In this document: positions 33,219 through 40,553 of the stretch, piece by piece
Position numbering within the stretch: the first letter of the stretch is position 1
Layout: every line of letters starts with the position of its first letter
Source of the DNA: Candidatus Cloacimonadota bacterium
Lineage (GTDB): Bacteria; Cloacimonadota; Cloacimonadia; Cloacimonadales; JAIOQZ01
NCBI GenBank assembly: GCA_021108395.1
Contig: JAIOQZ010000023.1
Span: forward strand, 1 to 64,000
Direction of reading: 5' to 3'
Length of the DNA stretch: 64,000 bases
Program-made: the position numbers and the translations under genes
The notes under the pieces: model-generated
Databases searched by the model: none
What the model was told of the DNA's origin: nothing
Seen by the model: the letters and a program-made list of their open reading frames with translations, nothing else

Positions 33219-34012
33219 AGTATTCCCTCACACGCCGCATCCGTGGCTTCATCATCACGATTCTGTTGTTGTGCGTGGCGCTGGTGGCGCTGTTGCAGAT
33301 TACCCGCATCGACATTGACGAGGTGCAAAACGCCCAGCAGCTCGAAGAACGCATTGTTGAGCGCCAGAAAGAGATTCAAAACATCTGTATCATCTTCCTC
33401 GTTTTCATTTTCATCGTTGGAGTGGTGTTCTTTTTCAATGTGTCGGGGTTTCAGTCACGCTCGCTCACCGACTTGCGCCACCTGTTACAGGAAATTGCGA
33501 GGGGCAACTATAACCTCGCCATCGACACCGATGTTTTCGAAGAGCGCAACGACGCAGCCGTTCAGGAACTCATCGAACTGACGGCCAAAGCGGTTTCCAC
33601 CGTCAGTCACTTTGACCAGGCGAAGAAGGAGAAAATCGTCGAGCACCTGGGACGCATTCAGGCTATGCTGAAACTGACCGAGAACGGCTACATAATCCTC
33701 ACCTTCGAGGGCCAGATCAAGTTTATCAGCGATAATGTAATCGATGTGTTTCCCGTGCTGTCCACCGAGGTGAATGTGCGTGAGTCGAACTTCCCGCCGG
33801 AAGTCGATAACACGGTGATTCGTTACATCAACGACCTGTTGCGTGACCGCGGCAAAGCCGAGCCGCAGCAATATTTCATCCCGGCGCTCAAGCGTCACAT
33901 TACGTTGCGCAGCGCTGTCGTGCGGGACACCGGCGGCATCCCCATCGGCGCTGTCGTGGGATTGTATAACATCGAGAAGCGAAAAGGCGGCAAGGAGCAC
34001 GACGACTCGTGA
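33215..34012 (+). CDS. Two-TM HAMP/PAS-like sensor without kinase domain
   Basis: The 265-residue protein overlaps trkA/ktrA by ATGA. It has two membrane helices (residues ~11-28 and ~57-75) separated by a short exported loop. A HAMP-like segment (SRSLTDLRHLLQEIARGNYNLAID) and a PAS-like domain (ENGYIILTFEGQIKFISDNVIDVFP, VVRDTGGIPIGAVVGLYNIEKR) follow. No histidine kinase, GGDEF or methyl-accepting part follows. The tight coupling to the potassium genes suggests it senses membrane or osmotic state for the transporter. This is an inference from position only. Confidence 0.6.
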   Translation: MKYSLTRRIRGFIITILLLCVALVALLQITRIDIDEVQNAQQLEERIVERQKEIQNICIIFLVFIFIVGVVFFFNVSGFQSRSLTDLRHLLQEIARGNYNLAIDTDVFEERNDAAVQELIELTAKAVSTVSHFDQAKKEKIVEHLGRIQAMLKLTENGYIILTFEGQIKFISDNVIDVFPVLSTEVNVRESNFPPEVDNTVIRYINDLLRDRGKAEPQQYFIPALKRHITLRSAVVRDTGGIPIGAVVGLYNIEKRKGGKEHDDS

Positions 34013-34998
34013 GCATTCCCCAGCAGCAGCAACCCGATTTGCTGTTTATGTGCAGTCGAGAGGGCGACCGCCTCGACCGCTTTCTGGCAGAGCAGGACAC
34101 GCAGGAGCTGTTCTCGCGGTCGTTCATCGAGCGGCTCATTGCAGCAGGCCAGGTACGCGTGAACGGCGAGGTAGTTCGTAAGAGCCACCGGCTGTCGCCG
34201 GGCGAGGAAATCGCTGTGTGGCTGCCCGAACCTGTTCCGCGCCAAATCGTGCCGGAGAATTACCCGCTCGAGGTGGCCTTCGAGGACGAGTGGCTGGCTG
34301 TGGTGATGAAACCCGCCGGCATGAGCGTTTACCCTGGCCCTGGCCACGCCGCGGGCACGTTCGCCAACGCCCTGGCGCATCGCTTTGCGGCGTTGGCCGC
34401 CGGGCACGGCCCCTTGCGCCCCGGACTGGTGCATCGTCTGGACAAAGACACCAGCGGCCTGCTGCTGGTGGCAAAGGACGACCGTACGCACAGCCTCTGC
34501 TCCACGCTTTTCCGCGAGAGGCAGGTGCGCAAAGAATACATCGCCCTTGTGTTGGGCGAGCCGGTGGAAGACGCCGGCAGCCTGGATACCGGCATTGGCA
34601 GGCACCACCGTGACCGCAAGCGCATGGCTGTGCGCGACGACGGCAAGCAGGCCGTCACTCACTGGTTCGTCGAGGAGCGGAGTGGCCGCTTCGCGTGGTT
34701 GCGTGTGCACATCGAGACAGGCCGCACCCACCAGATACGCGTTCACCTCGAACACATCATGCACCCCGTGCTGGGCGACCGCGCATACAGTACCGCACGG
34801 CGGGAACTGGCCGCAACGCCAGGGTATCTTCACAAGCGCCTGCGCGCCATACAGAAGAAACATCTTCAGCGCCAGATGCTGCACGCGGCGCGGCTGGCGT
34901 TCACGCATCCCTGCACCGGCCATGTGATCGACATCACCTCTCCGCCGCCGGAGGACATTGCAAACGCCTGGCAGGCTTTGTTGAAAATGGAAGACTGA
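34009..34998 (+). CDS. RluA-family pseudouridine synthase
   Basis: The 329-residue protein has an N-terminal S4 RNA-binding domain (RLDRFLAEQ...FIERLIAAGQVRVNG) and the RluA catalytic core. The active-site aspartate is in GLVHRLDKDTSGLLLV, and ETGRTHQIRVHLEHIMHPVLGD is also present. The RluD/RluC type modifies 23S rRNA; which position cannot be told. The start is GTG 34009, overlapping the stop of the PAS gene. Confidence 0.9.
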   Translation: MSIPQQQQPDLLFMCSREGDRLDRFLAEQDTQELFSRSFIERLIAAGQVRVNGEVVRKSHRLSPGEEIAVWLPEPVPRQIVPENYPLEVAFEDEWLAVVMKPAGMSVYPGPGHAAGTFANALAHRFAALAAGHGPLRPGLVHRLDKDTSGLLLVAKDDRTHSLCSTLFRERQVRKEYIALVLGEPVEDAGSLDTGIGRHHRDRKRMAVRDDGKQAVTHWFVEERSGRFAWLRVHIETGRTHQIRVHLEHIMHPVLGDRAYSTARRELAATPGYLHKRLRAIQKKHLQRQMLHAARLAFTHPCTGHVIDITSPPPEDIANAWQALLKMED

Positions 34999-35058
34999 TG
35001 CAGAAGAAATTGATGGAAGAAAAAGGTTGAACAGTTTGGGCTGTGCGCAAACCCTGAC

Positions 35059-35154
35059 ATGAACATACGAATTACCGAACAGTCCGATTGCCCTGATGCG
35101 GCTGTCATCGGCGACGGCCATTGCTGTTTGTCAGGCTGTTTCAAGGATAACTGA
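35059..35154 (+). CDS. Possible small cysteine-rich ORF (31 codons)
   Basis: ATG 35059 opens a 31-codon frame with four cysteines near [19 protein letters not shown]. Its TGA lies one base before the ATG of the DUF6485 gene, which would allow translational coupling. It has no good ribosome site and no family match I know, so it may be chance. It fills most of the gap between the RluA-family gene and DUF6485. Confidence 0.25.
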   Translation: MNIRITEQSDCPDAAVIGDGHCCLSGCFKDN

Positions 35155-35155
35155 T

Positions 35156-35359
35156 ATGAACTGCGAGAACAAGAAGCGCAACCTGCAATGGTGCAACTGT
35201 ACCTATAGTTGCAACAAGAAAGGCATCTGCTGCGAATGCGTTGCCTACCACCGCAACATGGGGGAACTCCCCGCCTGCTACTTCCCGTCCGACGCCGAGC
35301 GAACCTACGACCGCTCGATACGCTATTTTGTCCAACTGCATAACGAAGGCCGCGTCTGA
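35156..35359 (+). CDS. DUF6485-like small cysteine-rich protein
   Basis: The 67-residue protein starts at ATG 35156 after AAGGA. It has eight cysteines arranged as C...C-N-C-T-Y-S-C...[10 protein letters not shown]...LPACYF. The pattern C.CTY.C..KG.CC.C..YH......PACYF matches the small conserved family DUF6485, probably a metal-binding or redox protein. Its stop overlaps the ribBA start by one base. Confidence 0.7.
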   Translation: MNCENKKRNLQWCNCTYSCNKKGICCECVAYHRNMGELPACYFPSDAERTYDRSIRYFVQLHNEGRV

Positions 35360-36564
35360 TGAGCAATTTTTGCACCGTCGAGCAGGCTGTCGAGGACATC
35401 CGCGAGGGCCGCTTCGTGCTGGTGGTGGACGATGAAGACCGCGAGAACGAGGGCGATCTGATTTGCGCCGCCGCGAAGATAACGCCGGAGATGGTCAATT
35501 TTCTGATACGTGAAGCGCGTGGCCTGCTGTGCGCTCCAATGATGTCCAAGCGTGGCAAGGCGCTCGATCTGCCGTTGATGACCGAGCGCAATACCGAGAA
35601 GCACGGTACCAAGTTCACGCTGTCTGTGGATGCCCGCGCTAACACCACCACCGGCATCTCGGCCAGTGACCGCTGCCAGACCCTGCTTCGGCTCGCTGAT
35701 TCTGCCGCGAAGGCAGGGGACTTCGTCCGCCCGGGGCACATCTTTCCCTTGCTGGCAGAGCCGGGCGGTGTGCTCAAACGCGCCGGACACACCGAAGCTG
35801 CCGTCGATCTGGCGCGCCTCGCGGGCCTCGAGCCTGTGGGCGCCATCTGCGAGGTCATCCGCGACGACGGCGAGATGGCCCGGTTGCCAGACCTGGAGGC
35901 GTTCGCCGCCAAACACGACATCCGCCTGCTCACCATCCGCGATCTCATCCGCTGGCGCAGCCGCACCGAAAGCTATGTGCAGAAGGTATCGGAGGCGAAG
36001 CTGCCCACGCGCTTCGGGGAGTTCCGCATCATGACATACAGCAGCCGGTTGACCGGTGAGTATCACATTGCGCTGGTGAAGGGCGAGGTGGCTGGGGTGG
36101 AAAACGTGCTGGTGCGCGTTCACTCCGAATGCCTCACCGGCGACGCGCTGTTCAGCATGCGCTGTGATTGCGGCGAGCAGCTCGAACGCGCCTTTGCCAT
36201 GATCGAGAAGGAGGGCAGGGGCGTTATCCTCTACATGAAGCACGAAGGGCGCGGCATCGGGCTTATCAACAAGATTCACGCCTATCGCTTGCAGGACAGC
36301 GGTCTCGATACTGTCGAAGCCAACGAGCGCCTCGGCTTCCACGCCGATCTGCGCGACTACGGCATTGGCGCGCAGATATTGCGAGACATCGGTCTGCATC
36401 GCATTCGGCTGCTCACCAACAACCCGCGCAAGCTGGTGGGACTGGCCGGCTACGGCCTCGAAGTCACCGAGCGCGTACCCATCGAGATAAAGCCGCGTGA
36501 GGACAACCGTGAGTACCTGCAAACCAAAAAGGCTAAGCTTGGCCATATTCTGGATGAGGTATAG
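35359..36564 (+). CDS. ribBA: Bifunctional riboflavin protein: DHBP synthase / GTP cyclohydrolase II
   Basis: The 401-residue fusion has RibB at residues ~1-200 (LVVDDEDRENEGDLICAA, HGTKFTLSVDAR, RPGHIFPL). RibA follows at residues ~205-400 (VRVHSECLTGDALFSMRCDC, a zinc site with three cysteines, then ILYMKHEGRGIGL). It makes both the four-carbon unit and the pyrimidine precursor of riboflavin. No FMN riboswitch is seen upstream, and the other rib genes are not in the window. Confidence 0.96.
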   Translation: MSNFCTVEQAVEDIREGRFVLVVDDEDRENEGDLICAAAKITPEMVNFLIREARGLLCAPMMSKRGKALDLPLMTERNTEKHGTKFTLSVDARANTTTGISASDRCQTLLRLADSAAKAGDFVRPGHIFPLLAEPGGVLKRAGHTEAAVDLARLAGLEPVGAICEVIRDDGEMARLPDLEAFAAKHDIRLLTIRDLIRWRSRTESYVQKVSEAKLPTRFGEFRIMTYSSRLTGEYHIALVKGEVAGVENVLVRVHSECLTGDALFSMRCDCGEQLERAFAMIEKEGRGVILYMKHEGRGIGLINKIHAYRLQDSGLDTVEANERLGFHADLRDYGIGAQILRDIGLHRIRLLTNNPRKLVGLAGYGLEVTERVPIEIKPREDNREYLQTKKAKLGHILDEV

Positions 36565-36567
36565 ACA

Positions 36568-37155
36568 ATGATCGCGCTGAAAGCTCTGATATTGCTTCTC
36601 GCCAACATCGGCATCGGTTGCTTCTATGTTTGGCTCATCATGGCGTTTCTGTTTTTACCCAGGCGGCGGCTGCGTGTTTTTGGCAAGCTGGTGCCCTTCA
36701 CTCCCGGCTATCTCTGGCGCAAGAAGGTGTGGCTTTTCCACCTGGTGAATCGCTACATCGATGATTTTCTGTACGCCGCCGTGAACGAAGAGGACACCGA
36801 GTCGGTGGTGTGCGCGTGGGAGCAGCGGGCTTGGAAGGCAACCTGGGAGCGGCTGGCAACCCTCGAGCAGAGCGGGAAAATCCCCGCGCCGGTGGCACGT
36901 GGGTTGCGCCGGTTTATCTCGCAGCTTGCCTATGAACTGACGCGACAGGCCCTGCGCAATCTCGTCCCATACCTGATGGAGCACTATAAGGCGCGCTCCT
37001 GGCTCGACCTTGCCGAGCAGAAGCTCGATGTCGCCGTGGTGATGGCCTATGCCCAGCGATATGTTTTCAAATACCTATATCTGTTCATGTTGGCTCTTTG
37101 TGGGCTCATCGGCCTGTTCAACGTAGTCGTATATCTGCTGCTACAGCTATTCTGA
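36568..37155 (+). CDS. Membrane protein, DUF445-like
   Basis: The 195-residue protein has N-terminal (LKALILLLANIGIGCFYVWLI) and C-terminal (LYLFMLALCGLIGLFNVVVYLLL) membrane helices around a cytoplasmic region. That region begins RRRLRVFGKLVPFTPGYLWRKK. The K.VPF.PG...+K+ motif is reminiscent of the DUF445 family, but the protein is shorter than most members. It lies three bases after ribBA and 14 before the TolC-like gene. Confidence 0.5.
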   Translation: MIALKALILLLANIGIGCFYVWLIMAFLFLPRRRLRVFGKLVPFTPGYLWRKKVWLFHLVNRYIDDFLYAAVNEEDTESVVCAWEQRAWKATWERLATLEQSGKIPAPVARGLRRFISQLAYELTRQALRNLVPYLMEHYKARSWLDLAEQKLDVAVVMAYAQRYVFKYLYLFMLALCGLIGLFNVVVYLLLQLF

Positions 37156-37169
37156 CAACTGGGGGATTC

Positions 37170-38408
37170 ATGAAAAAAACTATCATCGCCACCATACTGT
37201 GCTGCTTCGCGCTGGCTCTTGCAGCCCAGCCATATTCTTTGGAGACACTCGTCGAGCACGGCGTTGAGAACGCAACCGCCATTCGGCAGCAGTTGCTGGA
37301 TGAACTGAGCACGCGCAGTTCGCTCACCTCGAGCTTCCACAACTTCCTGCCGCAGGCCTCGGTCAGCTATTCCTACAGCGAGAGCGACGTCTCCGCGAGC
37401 TACACCTCGTCGCTGAGTATTTCCAAGAGCGTTTCTCTGCAAGACAGCGACTGGTATGAATACCGTCGCCAGTACATCTATCTGGCTATGGCCGAGCTGT
37501 CTCTGGAAGCCCTGCGCAAACAAATCGCCTGCACTGTGGTGTCGCAGTATCTGGGCGTCATCGAGGCGGAACGCACCGGTGAAATCCTCACGGCACAGTA
37601 CGCTATTGAACAAAAAACACACGAACAGACGCAGATTCTGTTCGACACCGATAAACGTTCGCTGCTCGATCTCAAGCAGAGCGAGATCAATCTCATCGAT
37701 GCCCGCATCGCCATGGAGAATCAGGCAATCGTTCTCGCAACACTGCGGCAGAACCTGTTCAACCTGCTCAATCTCGAAGATATGGGCTGGGCGCTGGCCG
37801 ACCCCGGCCTCGACCTCGAACCGCTGGCGCTTTCCTGGCAAAAGCCGCTTGCAGTGCGTCTCGAAGAGGAGGGCATCGACGCCGACCGCATCAGCCTGCG
37901 CGAATCGTTCCGGCGTTTCATGCCCAATCTCACGCTCTCCGCAAGCTGGAGCTATGGCGCCTCGGGACCCGACGCCGGTGACCCCATCGACAGCGATTTG
38001 CTCGATGACAGCTATTCACTGGGACTCACCGCCAAGTATAACCTGCTGAACTTCCTCACGCACGGCCAGACGCATCGTCGGCAGAAGTGGGCAATGCGCC
38101 GCCGTATGCTGGGGCTGGAGGACATGCTGCAACAGAAGCGGCTCGAGTTCGAGCAGCAGGTGGCGGACTGGAATCATCTGCGCTCGATGCACGACCTTTA
38201 CATCCAGAAGCTGGAACTGGCCGCGGACAACCACGAGATGGCGCAGGAGAAGTATCGTCTGGGCATGTTGAGCTTTCTGGATACCGAGCGCGTTCGCCTC
38301 GATTATTTTCAGGCGCAGATTACCGTGAATCGCAGCCATTTCAATCTTCTGCGGCAGCGCGAGGAGCTGAACCTGCTGCTCTCGCGACCCATCCTGGGGC
38401 GCTGGTAA
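37170..38408 (+). CDS. TolC-family outer-membrane protein
   Basis: From ATG 37170 (site GGGGG) the protein has 412 residues. A signal peptide (KKTIIATILCCFALALAAQ) precedes two long helical-coil regions separated by beta-strands (NLTLSASWSYGAS, YSLGLTAKYNLL). The C-terminal helix YRLGMLSFLDTERVRLDYFQAQI has the Y..G..S..D...A repeat style of TolC-type factors. It should form a trimeric exit duct. No membrane-fusion protein or pump is adjacent, so the substrate is unknown. Confidence 0.75.
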   Translation: MKKTIIATILCCFALALAAQPYSLETLVEHGVENATAIRQQLLDELSTRSSLTSSFHNFLPQASVSYSYSESDVSASYTSSLSISKSVSLQDSDWYEYRRQYIYLAMAELSLEALRKQIACTVVSQYLGVIEAERTGEILTAQYAIEQKTHEQTQILFDTDKRSLLDLKQSEINLIDARIAMENQAIVLATLRQNLFNLLNLEDMGWALADPGLDLEPLALSWQKPLAVRLEEEGIDADRISLRESFRRFMPNLTLSASWSYGASGPDAGDPIDSDLLDDSYSLGLTAKYNLLNFLTHGQTHRRQKWAMRRRMLGLEDMLQQKRLEFEQQVADWNHLRSMHDLYIQKLELAADNHEMAQEKYRLGMLSFLDTERVRLDYFQAQITVNRSHFNLLRQREELNLLLSRPILGRW

Positions 38409-38494
38409 GCGAATTACTGAGAAAGTTGTTGACAGTAAATGGGCATAAATGTCCTTTCGTCACATGTTTGCAACAATGAAAACGGAGGTGGCAA

Positions 38495-38767
38495 ATGCCC
38501 AATCATGCTTCATGCGAAAAACGACTGCGCCAGGACAAAAAGCGCGCCGCTCGTAACCATTACGTCCGCAACACCATAAAGAGTCTCGCCCGCAAGATGC
38601 GCAGTGATATGCCCATCGAAGAGAAAGAGAAGCTGTTGCACGAAATCTACGCCCAACTCGACAAGGCCGCCAAGCGCCATGTCATTCACAAGCGCACAGC
38701 CTCGCGTCGCAAGAGCCGGCTGGCACTGCACTTCAACAAGCTAAAAGCCGAACAAACGCAGTCATAA
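38495..38767 (+). CDS. rpsT: 30S ribosomal protein S20
   Basis: The 90-residue, strongly basic protein starts after GGAGGTGG and shows the S20 pattern (CEKRLRQDKKRAARNHYVRN, KAAKRHVIHKRTASRRKSRL). It binds 16S rRNA during early 30S assembly. Confidence 0.95.
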   Translation: MPNHASCEKRLRQDKKRAARNHYVRNTIKSLARKMRSDMPIEEKEKLLHEIYAQLDKAAKRHVIHKRTASRRKSRLALHFNKLKAEQTQS

Positions 38768-38776
38768 CGCCAAAGA

Positions 38777-38996
38777 CAGGGGTTCCACCCCTGAACCTCT
38801 TAAAGAAACACTGAACTATGCCGTAGCTCGCTTTTTGTAAAAAGCGAGACCAAAACTTTTAACGGAAACTTCGTTTCCTGTGTACAAAACATCCAATGCA
38901 AAAATTATCTTGTACATAGGATGCGTTAGCATCCGCCAAGAGTTTTTGATTCCACTTTTTGCAAAAAGTGGATGGGGTTCAGGGGTAGCGCCCCTG
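38777..38996. repeat. Double-hairpin intergenic repeat, two units head to head
   Basis: Unit one (38827-38888, plus strand) is hairpin CTCGCTTTTTG/TAAAAAGCGAG, then ACCAAAACTTTTAACGGA, a second hairpin and TGTACAA. Unit two (38910-38972) is the same layout on the minus strand: CCACTTTTTGCAAAAAGTGG, CAAAAACTCTTGGCGGAT, GGATGC/GCATCC, TATGTACAAG. The pair is closed by inverted GC-rich hairpins CAGGGG-ACCCCTGAAC and GTTCAGGGGT-CCCCTG. The minus-strand unit is nearly identical to the unit at 63175-63239. It fills the gap between rpsT and the tRNA-Sec-like gene; no gene is seen in it. Confidence 0.8.
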
Positions 38997-39051
38997 TTTC
39001 TTTAGCAGAAAGCAGTTGACAGCCAGGCGCGCCCTCTGCTTTGCTTCCGGT

Positions 39052-39146
39052 AGAGAGGATGGGTCTGGTGGCTCAGCCGGCCTGCAAAGCCGGTAGCGGG
39101 CGGATAACACCGTCCGTGGCAGGTTCGATTCCTGCCCTCTCGGCCA
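39052..39146 (+). tRNA. selC: tRNA-Sec-like gene with GCA (cysteine) anticodon
   Basis: The fold is that of a selenocysteine tRNA. There is a six-pair D stem with a four-base loop (39060-39075), anticodon stem CCGGC/GCCGG with loop CTGCAAA (39082-39088), an eight-pair variable arm (39096-39117), T arm GCAGG-TTCGATT-CCTGC, and encoded CCA. Anticodon bases 39084-39086 are GCA, not the usual TCA. The acceptor-T helix shows only 11 contiguous Watson-Crick pairs (6+5), plus an A-G apposition at 39052/39142; the usual Sec layout is 8+5. A sixth T-stem pair (39118/39136) would compete with the last acceptor pair. The 5' end may be 39052 or 39053. The gene sits 21 bases before selA. A canonical tRNA-Cys(GCA) is present at 60518-60591. 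Confidence 0.8.
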
Positions 39147-39167
39147 TTTTTGCCGTGAGGAGCGCTA

Positions 39168-40553
39168 ATGAGCAACACATCTTTGCGCCTGCTCCCAGGC
39201 GTCGATACGCTGCTGGAGCACCCCGTCATCAAGCCGCTTGTGGAGCGGTTCGGGCACCCGCTGTCCGTGTGGGCCGCACGCGCCGGCATCGAGCTGGCCC
39301 GCAGCCGCGCTGTCGAGTCGGGCTTCGAGGTTGACCTCGATGCCATCGCCGCCGAGACCGCCGCCACCATCCGCCGCATCAGCGAACCATCCATGCGCCC
39401 CATCATCAACGGTACCGGCGTGGTCATCCACACCAACATCGGCCGTGCGCCGCTGGGTCGGGCGCTCACCCTCGAACTGGCGCGTACCTGCGCCGGTTAC
39501 TGCAATCTCGAGTTCGACCTGGACAGTGGCGGGCGGGGAAGCCGCATCGAGCTGATCCGCGAGCTGCTACGGTTTGTCACCGGCGCCGAGGACGCGGTGG
39601 TGGTGAACAACAACGCCGCGGCTGTGCTGCTCATTCTCAAGACATTCGCTGAGGGACGCGAGGTCATCATCTCGCGGGGAGAACTCATCGAGATCGGCGG
39701 CAGCTTTCGCATACCGGAGATCATGGCGGCCGGCGGTGCGAGGATGGTCGAAGTGGGCACAACCAATCGCACCCATCTGCGCGACTACGAAGAGGCTATC
39801 ACCGAGAACACCGCGGTCATATTCAAGGCGCACAAGAGCAATTTTTACATCGGCGGGTTCACCGAAGACGTGGATCTGGAAGAGCTTGCCGCTCTGGCGA
39901 GAGAACATAATCTGCTGCTGGTCTATGACATCGGCTCCGGCCTGCTGCGCAAGCCGGAATCGCTTGACCTCGAACGTGAGCCGGATGTGAAAAGCAGTCT
40001 GTCCGCCGGCGCCGACCTCGTCTGCTTCTCTGGCGACAAGCTGCTGGGCGGCCCGCAGGCCGGTATCGTGGTGGGCAAGGGCTGCCACGTCGAGCGCCTG
40101 GCGCGTCACCCGATGATGCGCGCCCTGCGAGTGGGCAAGCTCACCCTCGCGGCGCTGTCGTTCGTTGTCCGCGCCTTCCTGCGCGATGAAGACCTGTTGG
40201 CCAGAGTGCCGCTGTTCGCTATGCTCGACCGCAAACCGCAGGAAATCGAAAGACTGGCCACGAAGCTGCTGGCCGCGTTGCAGTCGGCTGGCGTTGCGGC
40301 GGAGATAATCGACAGCAAAGCCCAGGTGGGCGGTGGCACGTTGCCGCATCTTGTCATCGACAGTCGCGCTGTGCGTCTGCTGTCTTCCGACCGTCGCGAC
40401 CGCCACTTCGCCGAGAAAGTCCATCATCGCTTGCTGCAACGCGACAAGCCTGTGCTGGGCATCCTGCGCGAGGGCAGCCTGCTGTTCGACGTTCTCAGCC
40501 TGTTCGACGACGACATCCCCGTTGTGGCGGAGGCGGTGAAGGAGACGCTGTGA
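39168..40553 (+). CDS. selA: L-seryl-tRNA(Sec) selenium transferase
   Basis: The 461-residue PLP enzyme turns Ser-tRNA(Sec) into Sec-tRNA(Sec) with selenophosphate. It shows RPIINGTGVVIHTNIGRAPL, NNNAAAVLL, SRGELIEIGGSFRIPEIM and the PLP lysine in CFSGDKLLGGPQAG. Length is normal for SelA. It begins after GAGGAGC and overlaps selB by ATGA-type coupling. SelD, which supplies selenophosphate, is not in the window. Confidence 0.95.
   Translation: MSNTSLRLLPGVDTLLEHPVIKPLVERFGHPLSVWAARAGIELARSRAVESGFEVDLDAIAAETAATIRRISEPSMRPIINGTGVVIHTNIGRAPLGRALTLELARTCAGYCNLEFDLDSGGRGSRIELIRELLRFVTGAEDAVVVNNNAAAVLLILKTFAEGREVIISRGELIEIGGSFRIPEIMAAGGARMVEVGTTNRTHLRDYEEAITENTAVIFKAHKSNFYIGGFTEDVDLEELAALAREHNLLLVYDIGSGLLRKPESLDLEREPDVKSSLSAGADLVCFSGDKLLGGPQAGIVVGKGCHVERLARHPMMRALRVGKLTLAALSFVVRAFLRDEDLLARVPLFAMLDRKPQEIERLATKLLAALQSAGVAAEIIDSKAQVGGGTLPHLVIDSRAVRLLSSDRRDRHFAEKVHHRLLQRDKPVLGILREGSLLFDVLSLFDDDIPVVAEAVKETL

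Noticed and set aside
33895-35121. Long minus-strand open frame of 408 codons opposite the RluA-family gene
   Set aside because: It is antisense to a clear pseudouridine synthase and shows no protein-like hydrophobic pattern.
35000-35160. FMN riboswitch before ribBA
   Set aside because: None of the conserved FMN-element blocks is visible and the gap is partly filled by short frames.
35323-36546. Long minus-strand open frame opposite ribBA
   Set aside because: It is a mirror of a highly conserved gene; no start site or family is seen.
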